A stretch of 64,000 bases of DNA from Streptomyces sp. RPT161 (lineage in GTDB: Bacteria > Actinomycetota > Actinomycetes > Streptomycetales > Streptomycetaceae). Location of the stretch: assembly GCF_027533845.1 (NCBI RefSeq), contig NZ_JAPZVN010000009.1, forward strand, positions 1 through 64,000, in the 5' to 3' direction. Both the position numbers and the translations under genes were made by a program. Numbering within the stretch: position 1 is the first letter of the stretch; every line of letters starts with the position of its first letter. Below the pieces are notes generated by a model. The model saw only the letters and a program-made list of their open reading frames with translations, did not search any database and was not told the DNA's origin. Below, one piece after another: positions 1 to 7,522 of this stretch.

Positions 1-1016
1 CCCGGGTGGCTGCGGGTCCACTCCAGGAGGCGCTCGACCGGCCAGGTCGTGACCACCCGATCGGCGCGGACGCCGCACTCCTCGGCGCGGGCGCAGCCGT
101 GGATCTGCCAGTCGAGCTGGCCTGGTGCGTGTGCGTCGCTGTCGATGGCGAACAGTGTGTCGTACTCCACGGCCAGGCGCAGCAGATCGCGGGGCGGGTC
201 CAGGCGCTCGGGTCGGCTGTTGATCTCCACGGCTGTTCCGGACTCCGCGCAGGCGGCGAACACCGCCTCGGCGTCGAACAGCGAGGGTGGCCGCTGGCGG
301 CCGGTGACGATCCGTCCGGTGCAGTGGCCGAGCACGTCCACCAGGGGATTGCGGACCGCCGCGACCAGCCGCCGGGTCATGGCCACCGGATCCATGCGCA
401 GCTTGGAGTGCACCGAGGCCACGACCACATCGAGTTCGTCCAGCAGTTCCTCGTCCTGGTCGAGTGAGCCGTCATCGAGGATGTCGCACTCGATGCCGGT
501 CAGCAGCCGGAACGGGGTCAGCTGCGCGTTGAGTTCGGCGACGACGTCCAACTGCTCGCGCAGCCGCTCCGCGGACAGGCCGCGGGCAACCGTCAGCCGT
601 GGTGAGTGGTCGGTCAAGACGGTCCAGCGGTGGCCGATGTAGTCGCGGGCGGTGTAGGCCATGTCCGCGATGGGGCTTCCGCCGTCCGACCAGTTGGAGT
701 GCGTGTGGCAGTCGCCGACCAGCTTCCCGCGCAGCCGCTGCCCACCCTGGGCGAGCGGTTCTTCGGCGGCGCGTTCCAATTCGACGAGGTAGCCGGGCCG
801 CCGCCCGGAGACCGCCTCGCTGATGACCCGTGAGGTGGTCGGGCCGATGCCGGGGAGTGCGGTCAGCGTCCCGGCCGCGACTCGGGCGCGCAGTTCCTCC
901 GGCGGTAGGGCCGCGATCGTCTCCGCGGCAGTGCGGAAGGCACGTACGCGGTAGGTGGCCTCGTGGCGGCGCTCCAGCAGGAACGCGATGCGGTCCAGCG
1001 CGGTGACGGGGTCCAT
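1..1016 (-). CDS. PHP-domain protein with PolX-like N-terminus (3' end beyond window)
   Basis: Metal-dependent phosphoesterase-type protein, open at the left edge; about 338 codons are visible. The N-terminus reads MDPVTALDRIAFLLERR and has a helix-hairpin-helix (LPGIGPT, residues 54-60). The PHP domain starts at DCHTHS (about 102-107), with further metal motifs TDHSP, ASVHSK and DSDAHAPG. The order is that of PolX (DNA-binding 8-kDa-like region, then PHP), but no polymerase palm lies between them. ATG at 1016 was chosen because the homology begins at MDP; no strong ribosome binding site is seen. The full PolX of this window is at 46569-48317. The family is clear, the substrate is not. Confidence 0.85.
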   Translation of the reverse strand, partial: MDPVTALDRIAFLLERRHEATYRVRAFRTAAETIAALPPEELRARVAAGTLTALPGIGPTTSRVISEAVSGRRPGYLVELERAAEEPLAQGGQRLRGKLVGDCHTHSNWSDGGSPIADMAYTARDYIGHRWTVLTDHSPRLTVARGLSAERLREQLDVVAELNAQLTPFRLLTGIECDILDDGSLDQDEELLDELDVVVASVHSKLRMDPVAMTRRLVAAVRNPLVDVLGHCTGRIVTGRQRPPSLFDAEAVFAACAESGTAVEINSRPERLDPPRDLLRLAVEYDTLFAIDSDAHAPGQLDWQIHGCARAEECGVRADRVVTTWPVERLLEWTRSHP

Positions 1017-1099
1017 GAACGACGAATAGCCGGTCGGAGCGCGATCGACGCACGGACCTGCGGGGTCGTCCCCCGTCTGGCGCAGGGACGGGACGCTCG

Positions 1100-1769
1100 C
1101 TAGCGGCGTGACTCGCTTCGGCGGCCTCGCACGCTTCCGAGCAGGCGGTAGTGCTGCGGAGGGTGTACGTGTACCGCGCTGTCGAGGGGCACGGGCAGTG
1201 AGCGGTGCCAGTCGCCGCCCTGCGTGTTCGGTGCGTAGATCAGCGCGCGCTTGCCATCCGTGCTCGCCAGCAGGTGTGCGGCTCCGATGCCCGCGGGCGG
1301 TGCGTTCCGCAGGCTGTCCGCGGTGGCGTCGGCCCAGCGCCGAGCGTGTTCGGCCGTCTGTGTCGCGACGTAGAGCAGCGTGATGGACTCGCCGCAGTCG
1401 GGCGCGCCGTCCGGGACGACGCTGTGTAGCAGCCGGTAGCGGGACAGTCCCGGACGCTCGATGCCGGGGATCGCCTGGTCGATGCGGTTGACCATGTCCT
1501 GGCGGTGCTCGCGTGCGAAGGCGATGTGCGCCTCATCGCTGACCCACTGCGCATGACTGAGCAGCACCCGGCCGTCCGCACTCGCGAAGCAGCTGAGCTG
1601 GAGGAACGCATCGAGCTGAAACCGTGCGGACAGCTCGCGCCACTCCCCCAGGCAGGGCCTCGGCGGCCGCACGCTGCCGCTCAGGTGTGCCGACTGTCCA
1701 CTCGCTCAGCAAGGTGGTACCGGCGTCGGGCCGGGTCATGTCGGGCAGCTGTGACTGATCGGACGTCAA
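1100..1769 (-). pseudogene. Antibiotic biosynthesis monooxygenase-like protein, single frameshift
   Basis: The protein is split between two frames. The N-terminal piece (TTG start at 1769 with GGAG about 8 bases upstream) reads MTSDQSQLPDMTRPDAG...AAEALPG. It continues in another frame as EWRELSARFQLDAFLQLSC...GSVRG to the stop at 1100. The break falls on a run of five C (plus strand 1645-1649). The whole span is 3n+1 bases, so deleting one base restores one frame of about 222 residues. The sequence resembles ABM-fold dimeric alpha-beta barrel proteins (LLSHAQWVSDEAHIAFA...). Either a sequencing error in a homopolymer or a recent inactivation. Confidence 0.6.
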
Positions 1770-1893
1770 GGTCGTTCTCCTGGACCGTGTGACTGGCGAC
1801 GTGAACTCCCCGGACGGCCAGGCTTGTTCGGTGGGAGGAGCGGCGCCGGCCGAGCGGGGTGACGCCAGCCTGCAGTCTCAAGCAGGCTTGAAG

Positions 1894-2814
1894 TCAAGTC
1901 CCCGCCAACCGGCGCGCCTCCGCGTGGGTGACCGGGACGCCGGCCGACACACCGTGCAGGACGTGTGCGAGGACTTCGATGCCGCGTACCACGCGGGGGC
2001 CGGGCCGGTTGAAGTAGGCGGGGCCGTCGACCACCCAGACCTGGTCGTCGCGCACCGCGGGCAGCTCGGACCAGCCCGGTAGGGCGGTGAGCAAGTGCCG
2101 TTCGGCTTCGGTGCGTTCGGGGGTGAAGCCGCAGGGCAGCAGCACGACCGCCTCGGGCCGTGCGGCACGTACCGCATCCCACCGCACCGGTTCGGTGTGT
2201 TCTCCGGGTCGTGCCAGCAGCGGCTCGCCTCCGGCGCAGCCGATCTGCTCGGGTACCCAGTGCCCGGCCGGCCACAGCGGGTCCAGCCATTCGACGGCGG
2301 CGACCCGGGGGCGTGGCAGGCCCACCACCGCGTCGCGTACCGCGTCCAGTCTGCCGCGCAGTTCGGCGACCCGTCGCGCCGCCGTCTCCGGCACGCCCAG
2401 TACCTCGCCGACCCGCTCCAGGCATCCCAGCACCTCGTGGAGGGTGCGGGGCTCCAGACTGATCACCCGGGGCCCGGCGTCCAGGACGCGTACCGCACGC
2501 GACACCGTGGAGTAGGAGACCGCGCACACCTCGCACAGGTCCTGTGTCAGCACGACGTCCGGAGCGAGTTCGGCCAGGCGCCGGGTGTCCAACGTGTACA
2601 GGGACGAGCCCTGGTGGGTCATTCCGCCCACGGCGTCGGAGATCTCCCGGCTGCTCATGCCGCCGGTCCGCAGCTCGGCGGAGGTGACCACCGGTACGGA
2701 GGCCACGGCGTCCGGCGGCCAGTCGCACTCGTGCGTGCGCCCGACCAGATCTCCGACCAGGCCCAGTTCCGCGACGATGTCGGTGGCCGCGGGCAGCAAC
2801 GACACGATCCGCAT
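1894..2814 (-). CDS. Cytosolic cobalamin/Fe-siderophore-binding-like protein (BtuF fold)
   Basis: 306 residues. [19 protein letters not shown] at the N-terminus is the hallmark start of BtuF-type class III substrate-binding proteins (COG0614). There is no signal peptide or lipobox, so the protein should stay in the cytosol, as in the actinobacterial subgroup of this family. No ABC permease or ATPase is adjacent, so a classical import role is not supported. The start at 2814 was chosen at the conserved MRIVSLLPA; a longer reading to 2880 adds 22 unrelated residues. The ligand is unknown, and no cobalamin riboswitch is visible upstream. Confidence 0.75.
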   Translation of the reverse strand: MRIVSLLPAATDIVAELGLVGDLVGRTHECDWPPDAVASVPVVTSAELRTGGMSSREISDAVGGMTHQGSSLYTLDTRRLAELAPDVVLTQDLCEVCAVSYSTVSRAVRVLDAGPRVISLEPRTLHEVLGCLERVGEVLGVPETAARRVAELRGRLDAVRDAVVGLPRPRVAAVEWLDPLWPAGHWVPEQIGCAGGEPLLARPGEHTEPVRWDAVRAARPEAVVLLPCGFTPERTEAERHLLTALPGWSELPAVRDDQVWVVDGPAYFNRPGPRVVRGIEVLAHVLHGVSAGVPVTHAEARRLAGT

Positions 2815-2885
2815 ACCGCGAGCGTAGGCCCTCTCGCCGCTGGATGTCCGGTGGCCGGACCCTGTGCGCCGGAAGCACACGTGAG

Positions 2886-2907
2886 CCGCCGGGCCGGGGC
2901 CCGGCGG
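2886..2907. terminator. GC hairpin, putative terminator
   Basis: Perfect 10-bp inverted repeat CCGCCGGGCC / GGCCCGGCGG with a 2-base centre, 10 bases past the stop of the small acidic ORF (minus strand). There is no T-run, as usual in actinomycetes. Confidence 0.5.
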
Positions 2908-2916
2908 CGGTGCGGG

Positions 2917-3078
2917 TCAGAAGAAGTCGCGCTCGACGATCTCCTCCCGCTCGATGACCTCCTCGCGCCCGAAGAAACCGTCGCGCTCCACGACGGTCTC
3001 GCGCTCGATGATCTCTTCCCCGCCGAAGAACCCGTCCCGCTCGATGATCTCTTCGCGCTCGTAGAACTCTTCACGCAC
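2917..3078 (-). CDS. Tiny repetitive acidic protein
   Basis: 53-codon ORF starting GTG at 3078 with GAGG about 7 bases upstream. It consists almost entirely of Glu, Arg, Ile/Val, Asp and Phe. About three copies of a unit such as REEIIERDGFFG follow one another (REEFYEREEIIERD, GFFGGEEIIERETVVERD, GFFGREEVIEREEIVERD) and the protein ends in FF. No membrane segment, cysteine or known domain is visible. The repeat, the ribosome binding site and the hairpin directly downstream support a real gene; function unknown. Confidence 0.6.
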   Translation of the reverse strand: MREEFYEREEIIERDGFFGGEEIIERETVVERDGFFGREEVIEREEIVERDFF

Positions 3079-3230
3079 GGCGCTTCCTCATTTCCCTCGG
3101 TGCGGGCCGCCCAACCGGGTTGGGGCGACCGATATGTACGGAGTCCGCCAACTCCCCCGTACAGCAGGGGAATCGCCGATCCGAGGGATGATCATAGGGG
3201 TGGTTGGGGCCCGCACCGCGCGCGGAGGGC

Positions 3231-3473
3231 CTACCGGCTGCCGTACGGCAGCAGCGCCATCTCGCGGGCGTTCTTGATGGCCTGGGCCAGGCGGCGCTGC
3301 TGCTGGAGGGTCACGCCGGTCACGCGTCGGCTGCGGATCTTGCCGCGGTCGGAGATGAACTTCCGCAGCAGGTCGGTGTCCTTGTAGTCGATGTACGTGA
3401 TGTCCGCGGCTTCAAGGGGGTTGACGCGCTTGCGGCGGCGGTCGGTGGCTTTGGTGGGGATACGCCGGGACAT
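3231..3473 (-). CDS. rpsR: 30S ribosomal protein S18, cysteine-free (zinc-independent) paralogue
   Basis: 80 residues with the S18 core [25 protein letters not shown] and C-terminal REMALLPY. The N-terminal Cys motif of ordinary actinobacterial S18 is absent; there is no cysteine at all. ATG at 3473 follows AAGGAAAGG. It is the last gene of the run L33-L31-Mrf-S18 behind the Zur-box-like site at 5112-5126. Such C-minus paralogues replace zinc-binding ribosomal proteins during zinc limitation (established for actinobacteria). Confidence 0.95.
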   Translation of the reverse strand: MSRRIPTKATDRRRKRVNPLEAADITYIDYKDTDLLRKFISDRGKIRSRRVTGVTLQQQRRLAQAIKNAREMALLPYGSR

Positions 3474-3514
3474 GTCCGGGTCCTTTCCTTGAGGTCTGGG
3501 TTTTCGGGTCGGGG

Positions 3515-4672
3515 TCAGGACACGGGGTCCAGGAACTCGTCGAAGGCGTGGGGCAGTTGCTGCCACACGTCCCGGCCCGCCGCGTATTCGCTGTCGGTCA
3601 GCAGGCAGGAGTCGAGAAGTTCCAGCAGGCCGTCGCGGTCGAGGCCGGGTGAGGTGAACGTGAGGTGCTGGCAGCGGTCACCGTGCTGCGGGTGCCAGTC
3701 CAGCGAGGCGGCGACACGGCGCTCGGCCGGGACCATCTCCCAGGCCGCCTCGGGCAGCGCCGCCAGCCACGGTCCGGTCGACTCGACGCACAGGGCGCCG
3801 CCCGCCGCGTCCCAGGACAGCAGGGTGTCGGGGCGGTCGGCGAGCCAGAACCGGCCGCGGCTGCGCGCCGCCACACAGGCCAGGTCCTCCAGCGCGGCAT
3901 AGAGCCGCTGCGGGTGGAAGGGCCGGTCGCGGCGCCAGGCGAGGGTGGTCACCCCGTGGTCGTCGGCCTCCTGGGGCAGCAGTGCGCAGGACGGGTGCTG
4001 CCGGGCCGCGGCGGCGGCGAGGTCGAATCCGGTCAGCAGCTCCGGGCCGAGCTCGCCCCCGCCGACCTGGAAGCGCCGTGCGGTGGGGGTGAGTTGGGCC
4101 AGCAGTGCCTGGTCGGCGTCGTCCGCCGGTTCCTCTCCCTCGGACAGCGCGAGGACGGTGGGGTACTCGATCTGCCGGGCGAAGGTGTCGGCGATGGTGC
4201 GCTGGTCGGTGGGCGCGGCGGCCAGGCCGACCTCGGCGAGGTCGTCGCCGTTGGCGAGGTACGGCAGGACGAGGGCCGGGTCCACCGCGGTGGCCACGCC
4301 GGTCAGTTCCAGCGGGGCGCCCGCGGCGGCGATCACGGCGGCCATGGCCTGCGGTTCGACGGAGTCCCACAGTTCGACGACGGCCAGCCGGTACGCGCCG
4401 TCCTCCGCGAGTCGCAACAGTTCCGGGACCAGGTCCTCACGCAGCGCGCAGCAGGCGCAGTCGTTGACCAGCGGGGTGTGGCCGGCGCTGACCGGGCCGG
4501 TGATGTCCCGGACGGCGCGGTGCACCATGCCGTCCGACGCGGCGGACAGGTCGTGGTGCAGCACGACCGTACCGGGCACGGCGTGCAGGATGTCGCCGAT
4601 CGCCGCGCGGCGCGCGTCCGCGTGCAGCCCGCCGACGATCGCCACCGGCAGCCGACGATCGGCCGGGCTCAT
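3515..4672 (-). CDS. mrf: COG0523/CobW-like protein of the Mrf type (ribosome hibernation factor recruiter)
   Basis: 385 residues. It carries the CxCC metal motif of COG0523 (NDCACC, Cys at 72, 74, 75) and a CobW C-terminal-like domain ([16 protein letters not shown]). The pattern matches mycobacterial Mrf/Rv0106 proteins, which bring a protein-Y-type hibernation factor to cysteine-free ribosomes under zinc depletion. The N-terminal loop that should be a Walker A motif reads GGLHADARR, without GKT/S, so GTP use is doubtful from sequence. Its ATG overlaps the L31 stop, so the two are translationally coupled; S18 follows after 41 bases. No protein-Y gene is seen in this window. Confidence 0.85.
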   Translation of the reverse strand: MSPADRRLPVAIVGGLHADARRAAIGDILHAVPGTVVLHHDLSAASDGMVHRAVRDITGPVSAGHTPLVNDCACCALREDLVPELLRLAEDGAYRLAVVELWDSVEPQAMAAVIAAAGAPLELTGVATAVDPALVLPYLANGDDLAEVGLAAAPTDQRTIADTFARQIEYPTVLALSEGEEPADDADQALLAQLTPTARRFQVGGGELGPELLTGFDLAAAAARQHPSCALLPQEADDHGVTTLAWRRDRPFHPQRLYAALEDLACVAARSRGRFWLADRPDTLLSWDAAGGALCVESTGPWLAALPEAAWEMVPAERRVAASLDWHPQHGDRCQHLTFTSPGLDRDGLLELLDSCLLTDSEYAAGRDVWQQLPHAFDEFLDPVS

Positions 4673-4920
4673 CGCGCCCCCCGCCCGTAGCGCCGCTGGA
4701 ACAGCTCGACGCGGCCGGCGGTGTCCAGGACGCGCTGGGTTCCGGTGTAGAAGGGGTGACTGGCGGAGGAGACCTCGACATCGATGACGGGGTAGGTGTT
4801 GCCGTCCTCCCACTCGATGGTGCGGTCGCTGGTCATGGTCGAGCGGGTGAGGAAGGCGAAGTCGGCGGAGCGGTCGCGGAAGACGACGTGCCGGTACTCG
4901 GGGTGGATGCCGGACTTCAT
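4669..4920 (-). CDS. rpmE: 50S ribosomal protein L31 type B (cysteine-free)
   Basis: 83 residues: [25 protein letters not shown]... with the type-B ending [25 protein letters not shown]. The four zinc-binding cysteines of type A L31 are absent. The start has GAGAGGAGC upstream, inside the end of L33, and the stop overlaps the Mrf start. It replaces zinc-binding L31 when zinc is scarce (known for the family). Second gene of the Zur-box operon. Confidence 0.97.
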   Translation of the reverse strand: MKSGIHPEYRHVVFRDRSADFAFLTRSTMTSDRTIEWEDGNTYPVIDVEVSSASHPFYTGTQRVLDTAGRVELFQRRYGRGAR

Positions 4921-4925
4921 GACGG

Positions 4926-5090
4926 TCAGCGCTCCTCTCGGAAGTCGACGTGGCGACCGACGACCGGGTCGTACTTGCGCAGGGTCAGCCGGTCGGGGTT
5001 GTTGCGGCGGTTCTTGCGGGTCACGTAGGTGTAGCCGGTTCCGGCGGTGGACCTGAGCTTGATGATCGGGCGTAGTTCGTTGCGGGCCAT
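4926..5090 (-). CDS. rpmG: 50S ribosomal protein L33, cysteine-free paralogue
   Basis: 54 residues ([19 protein letters not shown]...) with the L33 core [21 protein letters not shown] and no cysteines, unlike zinc-ribbon L33. First gene of the zinc-limitation operon. The Zur-box-like site ends 22 bases upstream of the ATG, so the leader must be very short. The stop lies 5 bases before the L31 start. Confidence 0.95.
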   Translation of the reverse strand: MARNELRPIIKLRSTAGTGYTYVTRKNRRNNPDRLTLRKYDPVVGRHVDFREER

Positions 5091-5111
5091 GGACAACAGA
5101 CTACACAGAAC

Positions 5112-5126
5112 TGGTTTTCATTTTCA
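5112..5126 (-). promoter_or_regulatory. Zur-box-like operator upstream of L33-L31-Mrf-S18
   Basis: Minus-strand sequence TGAAAATGAAAACCA. Its left half matches the actinobacterial Zur consensus TGAAAATGATTTTCA exactly. It sits directly upstream of rpmG at core-promoter distance, on a gene set known to be Zur-regulated in Streptomyces and mycobacteria. Confidence 0.8.
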
Positions 5127-5246
5127 TCTCCAGGTGCCGCCGATCCCCTGCTGTCCCGATCCGAGGTGGAGAAGCACGACCGTCAAGTGGGCCCGGCTGC
5201 CAGCAGTTTGGGGCCGCCGCACCTGAAAACGTCGCCGCCGTCACAA

Positions 5247-5286
5247 CTGATCGGCGCCCCGGCCCGAAGGCCGAGGCGCCGATCAG
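5247..5286. terminator. Strong hairpin terminator after the His-rich gene
   Basis: Perfect 12-bp stem CTGATCGGCGCC / GGCGCCGATCAG with an inner GGCC/GGCC stem and a CGAA tip. It lies 22 bases past the stop of the His-rich gene (minus strand), between it and the L33 promoter. Confidence 0.75.
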
Positions 5287-5307
5287 CGTGCGTCGCGGGG
5301 ACAGCGG

Positions 5308-5607
5308 TCAGTGGTCGTCCCAGTGGCCTTCGTGCTGGGCGTGGCGGTGTCCGTCGTGGATGTAGTCCACGTGGTCGCCGTGCGGAACGGCGACATGGCC
5401 GCACCCGGCGCCGTGCTGGTGGCCGTGGCTGTCGTGGACGCTGTGGCCTGCGGGCTCACACTCGTCCGTGTGCCCCTCGTGGGCGCGGTGCAGGTGTCCG
5501 TCGTGGACGTAGTCGACATGGTCGTCGTGCGGAACGGCGACATGGCCGCAGCCAGAGCCGTGCTGGTGGGTGTGGTTGGTGTGGGGAGCGTGGGTGGCGG
5601 TCGCCAT
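5308..5607 (-). CDS. His-rich tandem-repeat metal-binding protein
   Basis: 99 residues, about a quarter histidine. Two copies of a unit of about 30 residues, HGSGCGHVAVPHDDHVDYVHDGH and HGAGCGHVAVPHGDHVDYIHDGH, are each followed by an EGH-containing tail, separated by a linker with CEPAGHSVHDSHGH. ATG at 5607 was chosen because GAAGGA sits 7-8 bases upstream; an in-frame ATG at 5634 would add 9 residues. No signal peptide or membrane segment, so it is probably a cytosolic zinc/nickel buffer or chaperone. It neighbours the zinc-limitation operon, but no clear Zur box was found in front of it. The metal is inferred from composition only. Confidence 0.8.
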   Translation of the reverse strand: MATATHAPHTNHTHQHGSGCGHVAVPHDDHVDYVHDGHLHRAHEGHTDECEPAGHSVHDSHGHQHGAGCGHVAVPHGDHVDYIHDGHRHAQHEGHWDDH

Positions 5608-5797
5608 GGCGATTCCTTCTTTCCGCTCGGTCATGTGCGTCTGCCCCGCGTCATGTGTACTTCGCCTTCGATCCTGACATGCGGTGATCGGAAACGCACC
5701 CGAGTGACGGTTGTCGTCTGGAATCCGATGATGTCCGGATACCGCCCTTGCCATGGTCAGCGGTGTTCGATCTTGCGGTGGCCGAGCGGTCCACGCC

Positions 5798-6226
5798 TCA
5801 TCGGCGGGTACGACCGCGGCCCCGGGCCCGTGCGCGCGCCTCGCCGGGCGGCTCGATGAACTGGAGTTCCAGGGTCGCAGGCGGATCGATGACGCCGGGG
5901 CCGCCGTCGGCGACCCAACGCAGGATGTCATCGGTGCAGTCGTCGTCCAGCGCCCAGCCGATCCAGGCGGCCCGACCGCCGTTGCGCCTGCCCTCGGCGG
6001 AGGGCTGGACCACGATCACGTTCGCCTGACCGCAGGGACCGAGGCAGTCGGTGGTACGCAGCGTCAGTCGGCCCCCGGACTCGGCGGCCGCCGCCCGTAG
6101 CCGGTCCAGCTGCCACTGGTGGTCGGTACCGGGGTACTTGCTCGGGTTGCCGCAGCAGCAGCCCCGGCAAACGACCACCGTGCACGGCCGACTGCGGGCG
6201 GCACCGAACACCACGCCCCTGCTCAC
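5798..6226 (-). CDS. (2Fe-2S) ferredoxin-domain protein
   Basis: 142 residues. A thioredoxin-like 2Fe-2S ferredoxin pattern is present: CRGCCCG near residue 20 and DCLGPCGQANVIVV near 60-73, giving the paired cysteines of this family. The C-terminus is a basic RARARGRGRTRR tail. GTG at 6226 was chosen as the first in-frame start; the ribosome binding site is weak, so the start may be further inside. In Streptomyces such proteins occur next to CobW-like and Zur genes, as here; the partner is unknown. Confidence 0.7.
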   Translation of the reverse strand: MSRGVVFGAARSRPCTVVVCRGCCCGNPSKYPGTDHQWQLDRLRAAAAESGGRLTLRTTDCLGPCGQANVIVVQPSAEGRRNGGRAAWIGWALDDDCTDDILRWVADGGPGVIDPPATLELQFIEPPGEARARARGRGRTRR

Positions 6227-6289
6227 CGTGCCGTCCGGGACGGCAGATGACCGCCCGGTCGCCAGGCGGCGAGTGCCGTGATGGTCCCA

Positions 6290-6817
6290 TAGGTGCCCAA
6301 CGGGCGCGGCGCGGTGTCGGCCCGGCCCCTGCCGGAGAAGCCCACGCGCTCGTTCCCGCGGTGGTCGGACAGTCGGCGAAGCCGGGTTCCCGGGCGGCGC
6401 GGTCGCGGTCGCGGCGGAATCAACACCAGCCGCTCACCGCGGAGTTCGCCGACGCGGCGGTCACGGCCAAACCCGCCGTGCAACGGCATGTGCCCCCCTC
6501 TGCCAGACATATCGGCTTGGGCGTGCCCGCGATGGCGGGATGCCCTTCGAACGGAAGATATCAGCGCCCCGGACGCTCAACAGGCCGCCCAGCCACCCGT
6601 TGAGCCGGTCCTGGTCGAGCTCACCGGGCAGGGTGACGCCGACGGATATGACGGTGGCGTCGTGCCGGCGCCCGCCGTCGGCGCGGAAACAGGTGCCGTC
6701 CAGGGCCTGTTGGAGGTCGGCCTGGCGTGTCGGCGGGGACGGCCGAACCGAGGCGAGGAATCCGGCCGGCACGGTGGCGGGCAGGCACCCGCCGCCGGTC
6801 GCGGCGGTTTCGCCCAT
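6290..6817 (-). pseudogene. CobW-family GTPase remnant (C-terminal domain only, frameshifted)
   Basis: One frame (6461-6817) carries a CobW_C signature, RRHDATVISVGVTLPGELD followed by GADIFRSKG. A second frame (down to about 6290) continues with MPLHGGFGRDRRVGELRGERLVLI, matching the end of the same domain. The P-loop, CxCC motif and whole GTPase domain are missing; the Zur-type gene begins 7 bases beyond. So this is an N-terminally truncated, frameshifted relic of a second COG0523 protein, typically a zinc allocation factor in Zur regulons. Confidence 0.7.
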
Positions 6818-6824
6818 CGACGGG

Positions 6825-7325
6825 TCAGGCCCCTTCGGGGGCGGTGCTGTGGGGGTCGCGGTTGCGGGCTGGCCGACAGGGTGGCTCGCCCTGTTCGGCG
6901 GAGGGCAGGCATCGGGCGCAGATGCCGGTGAGTTCTACGGTGTGATGGACCGCGGCGAACCCCGCGTCCCCACCGACCCGGTCCGCCCATTCCTCCACCA
7001 CCTCGGAGGCCACCGGCTGGCTGCGCCCGCAACAGCGGCACATCAGGTAGTGCCGATGGCCGTCCGAGAGCCGCCGCCGGTACAGCCGCTCCCCCGCGTC
7101 ATCGCGGACCACGTCCACCCGCCCGGCCGACTCCAGGTCCCGTAGCGCACGGTAGACGGTGGTCAGCCCGACGCTGTTTCCGGCTGCGGCGAGCAGGGCG
7201 TGCAACTCCTGGGCGGAGACGAAGTCCTGGCATCCCGCGAGCACCCTCAGCACGGCGGTGCGCTGCCAGGTCGTACGCCCCCGCGCCTCCCCGCGCGGCG
7301 GCTTGCCGGTCGTCCGGCCGCCCAC
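6825..7325 (-). CDS. Fur-family repressor, Zur type
   Basis: 166 residues. Winged helix: TWQRTAVLRVLAGCQDFVSAQELHALLAAAGNSVGLTTVYRALRDLE. Metal and dimer domain: structural Cys4 site CRCCG (Cys 96 and 99) and CARC (136 and 139), HRHYL and VHHTVEL. Closest to Zur among Fur proteins. GTG at 7325 follows GAGGAGGTGAT. It is transcribed away from the PLP operon at 7523, and the shared spacer holds a Zur-box-like site, so autoregulation and control of that operon are likely. At the position where S. coelicolor Zur has YRRC (from memory), this protein has YRRR, so zinc sensing may differ. A canonical Zur may exist elsewhere. Confidence 0.85.
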   Translation of the reverse strand: MGGRTTGKPPRGEARGRTTWQRTAVLRVLAGCQDFVSAQELHALLAAAGNSVGLTTVYRALRDLESAGRVDVVRDDAGERLYRRRLSDGHRHYLMCRCCGRSQPVASEVVEEWADRVGGDAGFAAVHHTVELTGICARCLPSAEQGEPPCRPARNRDPHSTAPEGA

Positions 7326-7375
7326 GGCCGATCACCTCCTCGCGAGGCTCTGTATGGTCACAGACCGACACTAAG

Positions 7376-7390
7376 TGAAAATGACTTCCA
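7376..7390 (+). promoter_or_regulatory. Zur-box-like operator between the Fur-family gene and the PLP operon
   Basis: TGAAAATGACTTCCA: the left half and centre are identical to the Zur consensus TGAAAATGATTTTCA, with mismatches in the right half. It lies 51 bases from the repressor start and 133 bases from the first biosynthetic start, in the divergent promoter. Confidence 0.75.
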
Positions 7391-7522
7391 TGTCCACGTA
7401 TCTTTTCCGGCCATTCCCACCACTGGGAAGGGGGCGTAAATAGCCTCGCGGGCGGAAATGGGTAGACCGAACAGTCGTTGGGTCACCGCTGGCCCAGCCG
7501 ATACCAGGGGAGGGAACCTCGG

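Noticed and set aside
1766-2878. 370-codon minus-strand frame opposite the BtuF-like reading.
   Set aside because: Arg/Gly/Pro-rich translation without motifs; the BtuF-like frame on the same strand carries the recognisable protein.
2815-2916. Possible cobalamin riboswitch before the BtuF-like gene.
   Set aside because: No B12-box-like sequence or long structured leader; only a terminator hairpin and the neighbouring small gene.
5608-5797. Possible Zur box upstream of the His-rich gene.
   Set aside because: Only isolated GGAAA/TGAT elements, no half-site pair with the TGAAAAT pattern seen at the other four sites.
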